This document shows, in pieces, positions 9,138-17,321 of a stretch of DNA of 64,000 nucleotides. The stretch's first letter is position 1. Every line of letters begins with the position of its first letter. This stretch comes from Hyphomicrobium sp. (lineage in GTDB: Bacteria; Pseudomonadota; Alphaproteobacteria; Rhizobiales; Hyphomicrobiaceae). The position numbers and the translations under genes were made by a program. The stretch is taken from positions 28,893 to 92,892 of the forward strand of contig JAIEMV010000019.1 in assembly GCA_019751875.1 (NCBI GenBank). The letters are read 5' to 3'. The notes below the pieces were generated by a model, which did not search any database, was not told the DNA's origin, and saw nothing but the letters and a program-made list of their open reading frames with translations.

Positions 9138-9155
9138 CGGATATTATAACATCCG
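9138..9155 (+). promoter_or_regulatory. Zur-box-like palindrome upstream of the COG0523 GTPase gene
   Basis: CGGATATTATAACATCCG is an 18-bp inverted repeat, perfect except for one mirrored pair. It lies 18 nt before the ATG at 9173, in the intergenic region divergent from the zur gene. Its half site recurs in front of the TonB receptor gene. This is the pattern expected of a shared Zur operator. Confidence 0.78.
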
Positions 9156-9172
9156 AAGAGCTGGAGGCCAAC

Positions 9173-10432
9173 ATGGACGAACCGATTGCCAGTCATCTCG
9201 ACCGCCAGCCGCAGGCGACGGACCGCCGCCTGCCGGTAACCGTGCTGTCCGGGTTCCTCGGCGCGGGGAAGACAACGCTGCTCAATCATGTGCTGAACAA
9301 CCGGGATGGTCTGCGCGTCGCGGTGATCGTCAACGACATGAGCGAGGTGAACATCGACGCTGAGCTCGTGGAGCGCGGCGGGGCGGACCTGAAGCGGACG
9401 GAAGAAACGCTGGTCGAAATGTCGAACGGGTGCATCTGCTGCACGTTGCGCGACGATCTCTTGAAGGAAGTCCGGCGGCTCGCGAGCGAGGGGCGGTTCG
9501 ATTATCTGCTGATCGAATCTACTGGCATTGCGGAACCGCTGCCGGTTGCGACGACATTCGAGTTCGTGGACGAAGATGGCGTCAGCCTCTCGGACGTGGC
9601 GCGGCTCGACACCATGGTGACGGTGGTCGATACGGCGCATCTCTTGAAGGACTATTCCTCTCACGAATTTCTGAAAGATCGCGGCGAGGTCGCGGGCGCG
9701 GAAGATGAGCGGCCGCTGGTCCAGTTGCTCGTCGATCAGATCGAATTCGCAGACGTCATCATCCTCAACAAAACCGACATCGCGACGCCGGCCGAACGGG
9801 AAGCTGCGCGCGCGATCGTGCGGTCACTCAATGCCGGTGCGCGTATCATCGAAGCGAGCCATGCCAAGGTCGATCCCCGCTCGATCCTGGATACGGGCCT
9901 CTTCGATTTCGATACCGCGCACCGGCACCCGACGTGGTTTAAGGAGTTGAACGGCTTCAAGGATCATCAGCCGGAGACGGAGGAGTATGGCATTTCAAGC
10001 TTCGTCTATCGCGCGCGAGGCCCGTTCGAACCTTCGAAACTGCATGCGTTCTTCTCAAAATCATGGCCCGGCGTGATCCGCGCGAAGGGCTTCTTCTGGC
10101 TTGCCACGCGGCCGCAGTGGGTGGGTGAACTCGCGCAAGCCGGAGCGCTCGTGCGGCATGAAGCGATCGGATATTGGTGGGCGGCCGTGCCCAAGTCGAA
10201 CTGGCCCAAAGACGAGAGCCTCGTGAACCGGATCGACAAGACATGGCATGAATTATGGGGCGATCGGCGGCAGGAGATCGTATTCATCGGGACGCGCGAG
10301 ATGCATCAGGCCGCTATCCGGGCCGAACTCGACGCGTGCCTGCTGCCCTTGCCCGAGTCCGGAAAAGTGGACACCAGGGCGTGGGCGGACCTCCCCGATC
10401 CGTTCCCGCAATGGCGGCGGGACGCAGCGTAG
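9173..10432 (+). CDS. COG0523 (CobW-type) GTPase, probable zinc metallochaperone
   Basis: 419 aa with a GGAGG-type ribosome site in front. G-domain motifs in order: Walker [14 protein letters not shown] (residues about 24-36), the family's metal-binding CxCC as [11 protein letters not shown] (about 91-101), Walker B/ESTGIAEP and the base-recognition NKTD (about 202). A CobW_C-type domain follows ([13 protein letters not shown]). Zur-controlled COG0523 proteins (ZigA, YciC and ZagA groups) deliver zinc to client enzymes under starvation. The Zur-box-like palindrome 18 nt upstream places this one in that group; the client is unknown. Confidence 0.9.
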   Translation: MDEPIASHLDRQPQATDRRLPVTVLSGFLGAGKTTLLNHVLNNRDGLRVAVIVNDMSEVNIDAELVERGGADLKRTEETLVEMSNGCICCTLRDDLLKEVRRLASEGRFDYLLIESTGIAEPLPVATTFEFVDEDGVSLSDVARLDTMVTVVDTAHLLKDYSSHEFLKDRGEVAGAEDERPLVQLLVDQIEFADVIILNKTDIATPAEREAARAIVRSLNAGARIIEASHAKVDPRSILDTGLFDFDTAHRHPTWFKELNGFKDHQPETEEYGISSFVYRARGPFEPSKLHAFFSKSWPGVIRAKGFFWLATRPQWVGELAQAGALVRHEAIGYWWAAVPKSNWPKDESLVNRIDKTWHELWGDRRQEIVFIGTREMHQAAIRAELDACLLPLPESGKVDTRAWADLPDPFPQWRRDAA

Positions 10433-10461
10433 GCGCCGGTGCTTGAGTTGCGCCTCCATCT

Positions 10462-10483
10462 CGACGCTCCCTGGCGAGCGTCG
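10462..10483. terminator. 8-bp hairpin after the COG0523 gene
   Basis: CGACGCTC at 10462-10469 pairs perfectly with GAGCGTCG at 10476-10483 around a 6-nt loop. No T-run follows. It may end the COG0523 transcript or form part of the rplY leader RNA; the sequence does not decide. Confidence 0.45.
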
Positions 10484-10565
10484 GGGCATTGCCGAGGGCG
10501 GGCACTCCGGCTATAAGCCAGCCATCTCAAGCAAACGCGTGAGACGCTGCCCGGCACCCTTGGAG

Positions 10566-10584
10566 GCCGGTTCGCGGCTTTTTT
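10566..10584 (+). promoter_or_regulatory. terminator-like hairpin plus T-run in the rplY leader
   Basis: A short GCCG/CGGC hairpin with a GTTCG loop is followed at once by six T (10579-10584), ending 18 nt before the rplY ATG. A terminator-like element inside a ribosomal protein leader could be an attenuator. The stem is only four pairs long, so strength is doubtful. Confidence 0.35.
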
Positions 10585-10602
10585 CTATTTGGAGAACTCG
10601 TC

Positions 10603-11319
10603 ATGGCTTCAGAGATCATTGCTCTCAAAGCCACGGCGCGCCCGCGTGCAGGCAAGGGGGCCGCACGCCAAGCTCGTCGTGAAGGAAACGTGCCCGCCGT
10701 CATTTACGGCGACAACCAGACGCCCGAGACCATCGTTCTCGAATACAACGAACTCTGGAAGCAGATCCTCAAGGGTCACTTCACGGCGTCGGTGTTCGAC
10801 ATCGATATCGCCAGCAAGGGCAAGATCCGCGTCATTCCCCGTGACGTGCAAGTCGATCCCGTGAAGGACATCCCGATCCATGTCGACTTCCTGCGCATCG
10901 GCAAGGATGGGATCATCCGCGTTGCCGTGCCGGTGAAGTTCCTCAACGAGGCGCTGTCGCCCGGTCTGAAGCGCGGCGGCATTCTCAACATCGTGCGCCA
11001 CGAAGTCGAGGTGTTCTGCCCGTACGACCGTATTCCGGGTTCGTTCGACATCAACCTCGAGGGCATGGAGATCGGCACGTCGATCCACATCTCACAGGTG
11101 GACTTGCCTGAGGGCGTGCGCCCCGTGATCGCGAACCGCGACTTCACGATCGCCACGATCGCCGGCGTTCGCAAGGAAGAGGAAGCCGCGACGGAAGCCA
11201 CTGCGGCTGCCGCTCCGGCTGCCGCGGCCAAGGGTGCACCGGCTGCTGCCGCCAAGGGTGCGGCTCCGGCTGCGGGTGGCAAGGCCGCTCCGGCTGCCGC
11301 TGCACCGAAGAAGAAGTAA
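10603..11319 (+). CDS. rplY: 50S ribosomal protein L25 (Ctc/TL5 type)
   Basis: 238 aa. GGAGAAC sits 9 nt before the ATG. The N-terminal L25 domain binds 5S rRNA (RPRAGKGAARQARREGNVPA, then IYG) and the C-terminal beta domain of the long TL5/Ctc form follows (IHVDFLRIGKDG, LKRGGILNIVRHEVE, VDLPEGVRPV). The last 45 residues are a low-complexity Ala/Pro/Lys tail with AAAKGAPAAAAKGAAPAAGG, typical of alphaproteobacterial L25. pth follows, separated by a strong terminator, an order common in this class. Confidence 0.96.
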   Translation: MASEIIALKATARPRAGKGAARQARREGNVPAVIYGDNQTPETIVLEYNELWKQILKGHFTASVFDIDIASKGKIRVIPRDVQVDPVKDIPIHVDFLRIGKDGIIRVAVPVKFLNEALSPGLKRGGILNIVRHEVEVFCPYDRIPGSFDINLEGMEIGTSIHISQVDLPEGVRPVIANRDFTIATIAGVRKEEEAATEATAAAAPAAAAKGAPAAAAKGAAPAAGGKAAPAAAAPKKK

Positions 11320-11327
11320 GACGATCC

Positions 11328-11368
11328 GGCCGGCGCGCTGTCGTCCGCGCGCGCCGGCCACCTTTTTT
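11328..11368 (+). terminator. rho-independent terminator after rplY
   Basis: GGCCGGCGCGC at 11328-11338 pairs perfectly with GCGCGCCGGCC at 11349-11359 (11 bp), with six T at 11363-11368. It lies between rplY and pth, so pth probably depends on read-through or on its own promoter. Confidence 0.88.
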
Positions 11369-11388
11369 GCCGTGGAGCTTTTCGCGCC

Positions 11389-12123
11389 ATGAAGCTCTTC
11401 GTCGGTCTCGGCAATCCGGGAGAAAAGTACGCGAGGAACCGCCACAACATCGGCTTCATGGCCGTGGAGCGGATCGCGCAGATCCATGGCTTCAGCCCTT
11501 GGAAAAAGAAGTTCAAAGGTTATGCGGCCGATGGCGAAATCGGCGGCGAGAAGGTGCTTCTGCTCAAGCCCGATACCTACATGAACGAGAGCGGGCAGAG
11601 CGTGGGAGAAGCCGCTCGCTTCCTCAAGATCTCCGAAGGCCAAGTGGTGGTCTTTCACGACGAACTCGATTTGCTGCCCGGACGCATCAAGGTGAAGACC
11701 GGCGGCGGAAACGCAGGGCACAACGGGTTGCGTTCGATCTCGGCGCATTTGGGCAACGAGACCGTGCGCGTGCGCCTCGGCATCGGGCATCCGGGATCGA
11801 AGGACGCCGTTTCGCACTTCGTATTGAGTGATTTTGCCAAGGCCGACCAGGTTTGGCTGCCGGACCTGCTCGACGCCGTGGCGAAGGCCGCGCCTTACCT
11901 CGCGAAGGGCGATGCTGCGCGCTTTCAGACCGACGTGGCGCGACTGCTGCAGCAGACAGTCGATGACACTGGGAAGGCGAAGCCCGCAAAGGCGGATGCC
12001 GCGGCGCGTGGCCCTCGTCCGCCGGCTTCCGGAGGTCCACCGGGCGAGCGTCAATCGAAGCGCGCATCGGCGCTCGCCGAAAACCTCGCAAAATGGCTGG
12101 CGGGGCGCAAACAGCACGACTGA
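11389..12123 (+). CDS. pth: peptidyl-tRNA hydrolase
   Basis: 244 aa. It cleaves the ester bond of peptidyl-tRNA released from stalled ribosomes. The N-terminal signature [18 protein letters not shown] carries the catalytic His (about residue 20), and Asn10, [12 protein letters not shown] (residues about 105-116) and HDELDL are the other substrate-binding stretches. The catalytic domain ends near residue 190. The remaining 50 residues are an Ala/Pro/Lys-rich extension seen in related alphaproteobacteria. The start is 20 nt after the T-run of the rplY terminator. Confidence 0.96.
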   Translation: MKLFVGLGNPGEKYARNRHNIGFMAVERIAQIHGFSPWKKKFKGYAADGEIGGEKVLLLKPDTYMNESGQSVGEAARFLKISEGQVVVFHDELDLLPGRIKVKTGGGNAGHNGLRSISAHLGNETVRVRLGIGHPGSKDAVSHFVLSDFAKADQVWLPDLLDAVAKAAPYLAKGDAARFQTDVARLLQQTVDDTGKAKPAKADAAARGPRPPASGGPPGERQSKRASALAENLAKWLAGRKQHD

Positions 12124-12241
12124 GTATGCCTCACGCGGCGTTGTGTTGGAAGAAACACAGCATTGCCTGACGTTTACGACATCCCCCTTTCTTCGTCGCA
12201 TTCGCGCGTTAGAGTTCCGCCAACTCTTGGGGGGATCAGCT

Positions 12242-13030
12242 ATGACCGATACGCTGCCTGAAGACGGCGAAGGCCGATCTAAAATGCGCCGGCGCGCAAT
12301 GGGTGCTTATCGCTGGAGTGATCGGTTCCAGTGGCTATCGTCGCTGTTCAAGACACCGGCGGACGTCGGCTTTGCCACCGCATCTGCGGCCGTCGTGGGA
12401 ACGGTCGCCAGCATGACCATAGTCGACGCGGTGGAGACGCGAGCGAACCGCGATCTGAAGCCGATCGTCGAAGAGCGCGCACGCACGACTGCGAATTCGA
12501 CCATGATCGAGATCGTGGGTTATGACAAAGCCGGACGGCGCGGTGTGTTCGAGGTCGTTGTGCTGAACAAAGATTTCATGTGGGTGCACGCGAGCGCGGA
12601 CGAACTCGAACGCCAAGGAACGAGAATTCCCGCGAGTGCTGTCGCTGAGACCGTGCTCGACGCCGACACGCGCGTGTCACTGGCTGAAGCGCGGGAAATC
12701 ATTGCGGTCGGAACTGCGTCGCAGGAAGGTCAAGCGGCGGCCGAGCACCAACGGGCGCGCCAGCGTGCGGAGCGAACAGCGGCCATCGCGGGCGCACCGG
12801 CGCCGGAGTGGGTGCCGGTCTACACCTTGAACCTCGGGCAATACCGTGAGCCGTGCGCGGCATGCGAAACGACCGGCACAAGCTGGCAGCGTCCCTTCAT
12901 CTTTATCGCTGTCAAGGATCTGCAGGATGGCACGGTGATGGGCGAAGCTCTCTTCGACGCCATGTCGGACAAGGACAATCTGCCGAGCCCGGCAAGCTAC
13001 TCCGCGTTCGAGCTCAGCAAGGTGCGGTAG
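12242..13030 (+). CDS. hypothetical membrane-associated protein
   Basis: 262 aa from ATG 12242, preceded by a G-rich ribosome site (GGGGGGATCAGCT). The same frame is open further upstream inside pth, but that is accidental. A weakly hydrophobic segment (FATASAAVVGTVASMTIVDA, about residues 40-59) could be a membrane or signal anchor. It is followed by an alpha/beta domain, a Gln/Arg/Ala-rich coiled stretch and a C-terminal part with a CAAC motif (REPCAACETTG) that might bind metal or form a disulfide. Not recognised as a named family; function unknown. Confidence 0.75.
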   Translation: MTDTLPEDGEGRSKMRRRAMGAYRWSDRFQWLSSLFKTPADVGFATASAAVVGTVASMTIVDAVETRANRDLKPIVEERARTTANSTMIEIVGYDKAGRRGVFEVVVLNKDFMWVHASADELERQGTRIPASAVAETVLDADTRVSLAEAREIIAVGTASQEGQAAAEHQRARQRAERTAAIAGAPAPEWVPVYTLNLGQYREPCAACETTGTSWQRPFIFIAVKDLQDGTVMGEALFDAMSDKDNLPSPASYSAFELSKVR

Positions 13031-13152
13031 GCGGCAAGCGACAGCAACGGGCAGCGGGCGCCGATCCCCGCGCACCCCGCGTCGCCATCCCCGGTTGATC
13101 CGGACGTCCGGGCGTTGTAGCCCAGCGCAAACAATTCAAGGATCAGGGGCAC

Positions 13153-14250
13153 ATGGGTTTCAAGCTCGGCATCGTCGGCCTGCCGAATGTGGGAAAATCG
13201 ACGCTCTTCAATGCGCTGACCCAGACGGCGGCGGCCGAGGCGGCGAACTATCCGTTCTGCACCATCGAGCCGAACGTGGGCGAGGTCGGCGTGCCCGATC
13301 CGCGGCTCGAGACGCTGGCGAAGATTGCGGGTTCGGCGCAGATCATCCCAACGCGGCTGACGTTCGTCGATATCGCCGGTCTCGTGCGCGGTGCCTCTAA
13401 GGGCGAAGGACTCGGCAACAAGTTTCTGTCCCATATCCGTGAAGTCGATGCGGTGGCCTACGTTCTACGGTGTTTCGAGGACGACGACATCACGCACGTC
13501 GAAAATCGTGTCGATCCGCTGGCGGATGCCGATGTGGTCGAAACGGAACTGATGCTTGCAGATCTCGAGAGCCTCGAGAAGCGCATCGGGCCGATCGAGA
13601 AAAAGGCGAAGGCGGGCGATAAGGACTCCAAGGCGCAGTTCGCGCTGATGGAGAAGATTCTGCTGCCGCTGCGCGAAGGCAGGCCCGCGCGAACCGCCTC
13701 CATTACGGCGGAGGAGATGCCGACGTTTAGGTCATTGCAGCTGTTGACCGCCAAACCCGTCGTCTACGTCTGCAACGTGGAGGAAGCGTCTGCGGCAACG
13801 GGCAATGCCTTCTCGAAAAAGGTCGAGGAGCGCGCGAAGGCAGAAGGGGCGGTGTCGGTGGTCATATCGGCGAAGATCGAGGCGGAGTTCGCGGGCTTGC
13901 CGGAAGCAGATCGCACCGAGTTTCTGGCGTCCATGGGGCTTGAGGAGCCGGGACTTAACCGACTCATTCGCGCAGGTTATGCGCTGCTGGATCTCGTGAC
14001 CTACTTCACAGTCGGGCCGAAGGAAGCGCGCGCCTGGACCATCACCCGCGGCACGAAGGCGCCGCAGGCGGCGGGCGTGATCCACACCGATTTTGAGAAG
14101 GGATTCATTCGATCCGAAACGATTGCCTACGACGACTACGTGGCAGGCAATGGCGAAACAGGGGCGAAGGAAGCCGGCAAGATGCGGCTGGAAGGCAAGG
14201 AGTACGTGGTCAAGGATGGCGACGTGCTGCACTTCCGCTTCGCAAATTAA
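13153..14250 (+). CDS. ychF: redox-regulated ATPase YchF (OLA1 family)
   Basis: 365 aa, the normal length. Motifs: P-loop GLPNVGKSTLFNALTQT (about residues 8-24), switch stretch FVDIAGLVRGASKGEGLG, the altered base-recognition loop VYVCNVEE (which gives ATP over GTP preference) and a C-terminal TGS domain (FFTVGPKEARAWTI, then KEYVVKDGDVLHFRF). It is a translation-associated P-loop ATPase that binds ribosomes. The ychF gene often lies near pth, as here. Confidence 0.97.
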   Translation: MGFKLGIVGLPNVGKSTLFNALTQTAAAEAANYPFCTIEPNVGEVGVPDPRLETLAKIAGSAQIIPTRLTFVDIAGLVRGASKGEGLGNKFLSHIREVDAVAYVLRCFEDDDITHVENRVDPLADADVVETELMLADLESLEKRIGPIEKKAKAGDKDSKAQFALMEKILLPLREGRPARTASITAEEMPTFRSLQLLTAKPVVYVCNVEEASAATGNAFSKKVEERAKAEGAVSVVISAKIEAEFAGLPEADRTEFLASMGLEEPGLNRLIRAGYALLDLVTYFTVGPKEARAWTITRGTKAPQAAGVIHTDFEKGFIRSETIAYDDYVAGNGETGAKEAGKMRLEGKEYVVKDGDVLHFRFAN

Positions 14251-14271
14251 AGCCACGAGAGGAGACTTGCC

Positions 14272-14538
14272 ATGTCCGAAACACCACCAGACCGCCTCGC
14301 CGTGGATCCCTCCAGCCCGCACTATGACGAGGCTGTTCTGGCCCGTGACGTCGGCATTCGCTTCAATGGCGTGGAAAAAACCAATGTCGAAGAGTACTGC
14401 GTCAGCGAAGGGTGGATCAAGGTCGCCGCCGGCAAGGCAAAGGATCGCTTCGGCAAAGCCCTTACCATAAAGCTCAAGGGTACGGTGGAACCCTACTTCA
14501 AAGAACGGTCGGCAGCTTCACCGGATGGCGCGGGCTGA
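14272..14538 (+). CDS. DUF3297 family small protein
   Basis: 88 aa, with GAGGAG-type ribosome site about 10 nt before the ATG. Sequence features such as PPDRLAVDPSSPHYDEAVL, DVGIRFNGVEKTNVEEYC and EGWIKVAAGKAKDRFGK match the DUF3297 family of small conserved proteobacterial proteins. It starts 21 nt after ychF and is probably co-transcribed with it. Function unknown. Confidence 0.88.
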   Translation: MSETPPDRLAVDPSSPHYDEAVLARDVGIRFNGVEKTNVEEYCVSEGWIKVAAGKAKDRFGKALTIKLKGTVEPYFKERSAASPDGAG

Positions 14539-14604
14539 TGCCGTCGGCTTGCGAATGTTTCGGTACGCTCCCCTTACGGTCGTAACACCAGATAGCGTGG
14601 CGTT

Positions 14605-15108
14605 GTGTCAGAGACCTCAAACTCCTGGATTGTCGTCAATACGCATCCTCATAAGGAAGCGACGGCGATCGTCAATCTGGCGAACCAAGGGTTTGGCACG
14701 TATTGCCCACTGGTGCGAAAACACGTGCGTCATGCCCGCAAAACGCGAACAGTGCTGCGGGCGCTTTTTCCCGGGTACGTGTTCGTCGATACCTTCGATG
14801 AGAACAACTGGCGTCCCGTGTTGTCCACTGTCGGCGTGCGGACGCTGGTTCGCAGTGGCGAGCACCCGAGCCGGCTCGATCCGCGGTTCATCGAAGCCTT
14901 GCGCGCGCGCGAAGCCGATGGCGTGATCGTAGCGCCGGCAACGCCCTACGAAGCTGGTCAAAAAATCCGGATCGCAGATGGTCCGTTCGATGGGACGGTG
15001 GCTACCATCATAGCACTCGACGAAAAGGACCGGCTTATCGTGCTCATGGATATTCTCAACCGGCCTGTTCGGGTGCGCGTGGATGCACGCAACGTCTCCG
15101 CCGTCTGA
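14605..15108 (+). CDS. NusG-like specialised antitermination factor (RfaH type)
   Basis: 167 aa, GTG start. The N-terminal NGN domain is visible (WIVVNTHPHKEATAIVNLAN, ALFPGYVFVD near residue 55) and a KOW domain follows (KIRIADGPFDGTVATIIALD). These are the domains of NusG paralogues such as RfaH, which load on RNA polymerase at specific operons, typically long polysaccharide operons. Housekeeping nusG normally sits by secE and rplK, which is not the case here. The EPS genes begin within a few kb, so a role as their elongation factor is a reasonable inference. No ops element was identified. Confidence 0.85.
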   Translation: MSETSNSWIVVNTHPHKEATAIVNLANQGFGTYCPLVRKHVRHARKTRTVLRALFPGYVFVDTFDENNWRPVLSTVGVRTLVRSGEHPSRLDPRFIEALRAREADGVIVAPATPYEAGQKIRIADGPFDGTVATIIALDEKDRLIVLMDILNRPVRVRVDARNVSAV

Positions 15109-15114
15109 TGCGGT

Positions 15115-15738
15115 TCATTGCGGCTTCAAATGCTCCATCAAATAGGTTTTTAATGCGCGGATTGCCGGAACGGGCTTGAAGTCCGGCAGTACCATCGCGC
15201 GCACGAAGACGCCATCGAGATACGTGGATATGAACGTTGCCGTCTGTGAGGCATCGACGGAGCCGAAGTCTCCCGACGCAATGCCGGCCTCCAAGGCGGT
15301 TTGCAGCACATCGCGCTCGTCGTCATAGAAGGTGCGTATGGCCCGATCGATGCTCGACTTGCGTTCGGCGGTGGAGATGTAGTCGATCGAGAGCTTGATG
15401 AGCTTGGAGATCGAATCGTAGGCGCGGATGTGGGTGTCGATCCAGGCAAAAATCAGGTCTGCCGGATCGTCAAGGTTTTCGCGTGACAAGCGGAAAGATT
15501 GAAAGGCGCGTTCGATGGCGAGAGCAAGAGCGCTGCGGTACAGTTCTTCCTTGTTATCGAAGTAGTAGAAAATCAGCGCCTGGTTGAAGCCCGTAGCCTT
15601 CGCGATATCGATCGTGCGCACGGATGAAAAGTTCTTGGCCGCAAAGAGGTCGAGGGCTGCTGACAGAATGACGCTTTCCGCTTCGACCGGAAGGCTCCCG
15701 GTTTTTGGGCGTCCGACACCGTTCGTTCGCTTTGCCAT
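15115..15738 (-). CDS. TetR family transcriptional regulator
   Basis: 207 aa. The N-terminal helix-turn-helix is clear (SVRTIDIAKATGFNQALIFY, then YFDNKEELYRSA, residues about 39-70). The C-terminal part is a TetR ligand domain. The gene is divergent from the glutamine synthetase gene and the 172-nt spacer holds a perfect 20-bp palindrome, so it probably controls itself and glnT. The ligand is unknown. Confidence 0.9.
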   Translation of the reverse strand: MAKRTNGVGRPKTGSLPVEAESVILSAALDLFAAKNFSSVRTIDIAKATGFNQALIFYYFDNKEELYRSALALAIERAFQSFRLSRENLDDPADLIFAWIDTHIRAYDSISKLIKLSIDYISTAERKSSIDRAIRTFYDDERDVLQTALEAGIASGDFGSVDASQTATFISTYLDGVFVRAMVLPDFKPVPAIRALKTYLMEHLKPQ

Positions 15739-15820
15739 TTCTGCACGTCTTTCAGGCGATATGCTGCGAAAAATGTACGAATTCCGGGCAACTCCAGCGT
15801 ACTTTCCGCTTTTCGCGTCA

Positions 15821-15840
15821 AATTAATTGCGCAATTAATT
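15821..15840. promoter_or_regulatory. perfect 20-bp palindrome, likely TetR operator
   Basis: AATTAATTGCGCAATTAATT is identical to its reverse complement. It lies between the divergent TetR and glnT genes, 71 nt before the glnT ATG and 83 nt from the TetR start. Length and position fit an operator for a dimeric TetR-type repressor. The AT-rich sequence stands out from its GC-rich surroundings. Confidence 0.72.
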
Positions 15841-15910
15841 ACCTGCACCAAGGCGATTGCGCAAGTCGCAGTTGAGAACACTTTCCCACTCTTAGAAACG
15901 AGGACCGCTT

Positions 15911-17278
15911 ATGGACGCCGCTGCCGATCCTTCGACGCATGACCTTGCTGGGCGGCTTCGCGCCGACGGGGTCAAGTACATGTTCGCGAGCTACGTCGAT
16001 CTTCATGGGGTGTCGAAGGGCAAGGTCGTTCCGATCGATCACCTCGGACGCATGATGAAGGGATCTGAACTTTGCACGGGCGCCGCGCTCGACGGCGTTC
16101 CACAGGATGTTTCGGACGAGGAAGTCGCTTCGCATCCCGATCCGAACTCGGCAATCGTGCTACCCTGGCGCAAGGATACGGCTTGGTTCGCGTCCGATCT
16201 GTGGCTCAAGGGAGCACCGTTCGACGCTTGCAGCCGCAATATCCTGAAGCGCGTTCTGGCGAAGGCCGCCGACATGGGCTTCACGTTCAACCTTGGTATG
16301 GAAGCCGAGTTTTTCGTACTCAAAGACGATCCGTCCAATCCTCTCGGCTACGCACCCGTGTCCAACCGAAAGAACCTGGAAAAGCCGGCCTACGATGTCG
16401 CTCGTATGCTCGACAATATGGATTGGATGAATGAACTCGTCTCGTCCATGAATGACCTCGGGTGGGACGTTTACTCCTTCGATCATGAGGACGGCATCGG
16501 CCAGTTCGAAGTGGACTTCAAGTTCTTCGATGCGCTGTCGATGTCGGACCGTTATGTGTTTTTCCGAATGATGGCGCACGAGATCGCACGTAAGCACGGC
16601 GCGTTCGCCACCTTTATGCCCAAGCCATACGTCGATCGCGCCGGCTCGGGTGCGCACTTCAATATGTCGCTCGCCGATATCAAGTCGGGCAAGAACCTGT
16701 TTGCCGATGACAGCGATCCGCGCGGCTGCGGATTGTCGAAGCTCGGCTATCAGTTCATTGCCGGCATGCTGGCTCACCTTCCGGCGATCTGCGCGGTCGT
16801 GGCCCCCACGGTGAACAGCTACAAGCGGCTGGTGTTGAAAGGTTCGATGTCAGGTTTTACGTGGGCGCCGATCTGGGGCTGCTATGGAAACAACAACCGA
16901 ACGAACACGGTTCGCATTCCGCTCGGTGGCGGGCGCGTGGAGTTGCGCGCCGCGGACAGTTCTTGCAACCCCTACCTGGGTGCCGCACTCGTCCTTGCGG
17001 CCGGCTTGGAAGGCATCGCGGCTGGTGCCGATCCGGGGGACCCGCACACCGAAAACATGTATCTGAAATCACCCGAAGAGTTGGCGACGCTTGGCATCAA
17101 AAGGCTGCCGCAGACGCTGGGCGATGCGGTGGAGGCTTTTGCCGCCGATCCGCTGGCCAAGTCGGTGTTCGGCAATGGGATGTATGGGGCGTGGCTCGAC
17201 TATAAGCGGGATGAGTGGATCAGCTATCTGAACCACGTCTCCGATTGGGAGCGCGCGCGGTATCTGAAGTTTTTCTGA
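15911..17278 (+). CDS. glnT: type III glutamine synthetase family protein (GlnT; could be gamma-glutamylmethylamide synthetase)
   Basis: 455 aa, with GAGG 8 nt before the ATG. Catalytic-domain motifs: LGMEAEFFVLKDD (metal-ligand Glu), GIGQFEVDFKF, SGAHFNMSLAD and NNRTNTVRIPLGG, RVELRAADSSCNPYL. It belongs to the glutamine synthetase superfamily, which joins ammonia or an amine to glutamate using ATP. In methylotrophs the close relative GmaS makes gamma-glutamylmethylamide from methylamine. The usual mgs/mgd or N-methylglutamate genes are absent here, so the substrate stays open. Regulation by the divergent TetR gene is likely. Confidence 0.88.
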   Translation: MDAAADPSTHDLAGRLRADGVKYMFASYVDLHGVSKGKVVPIDHLGRMMKGSELCTGAALDGVPQDVSDEEVASHPDPNSAIVLPWRKDTAWFASDLWLKGAPFDACSRNILKRVLAKAADMGFTFNLGMEAEFFVLKDDPSNPLGYAPVSNRKNLEKPAYDVARMLDNMDWMNELVSSMNDLGWDVYSFDHEDGIGQFEVDFKFFDALSMSDRYVFFRMMAHEIARKHGAFATFMPKPYVDRAGSGAHFNMSLADIKSGKNLFADDSDPRGCGLSKLGYQFIAGMLAHLPAICAVVAPTVNSYKRLVLKGSMSGFTWAPIWGCYGNNNRTNTVRIPLGGGRVELRAADSSCNPYLGAALVLAAGLEGIAAGADPGDPHTENMYLKSPEELATLGIKRLPQTLGDAVEAFAADPLAKSVFGNGMYGAWLDYKRDEWISYLNHVSDWERARYLKFF

Positions 17279-17291
17279 CACCTTCGAGCTG

Positions 17292-17316
17292 GGCCGTGGT
17301 CTCTAAGACCACGGCC
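17292..17316. terminator. bidirectional terminator hairpin between glnT and ugd
   Basis: GGCCGTGGTC at 17292-17301 pairs perfectly with GACCACGGCC at 17307-17316 around a 5-nt loop. It sits in the 43-nt gap between two convergent genes and could end transcripts from both sides. No long T-run is present. Confidence 0.7.
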
Positions 17317-17321
17317 TGCCG

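Noticed and set aside
15911..17278. Firm call as gamma-glutamylmethylamide synthetase (gmaS)
   Set aside because: None of the usual N-methylglutamate pathway genes are next to it, and sequence motifs visible by eye do not separate it from other type III enzymes.
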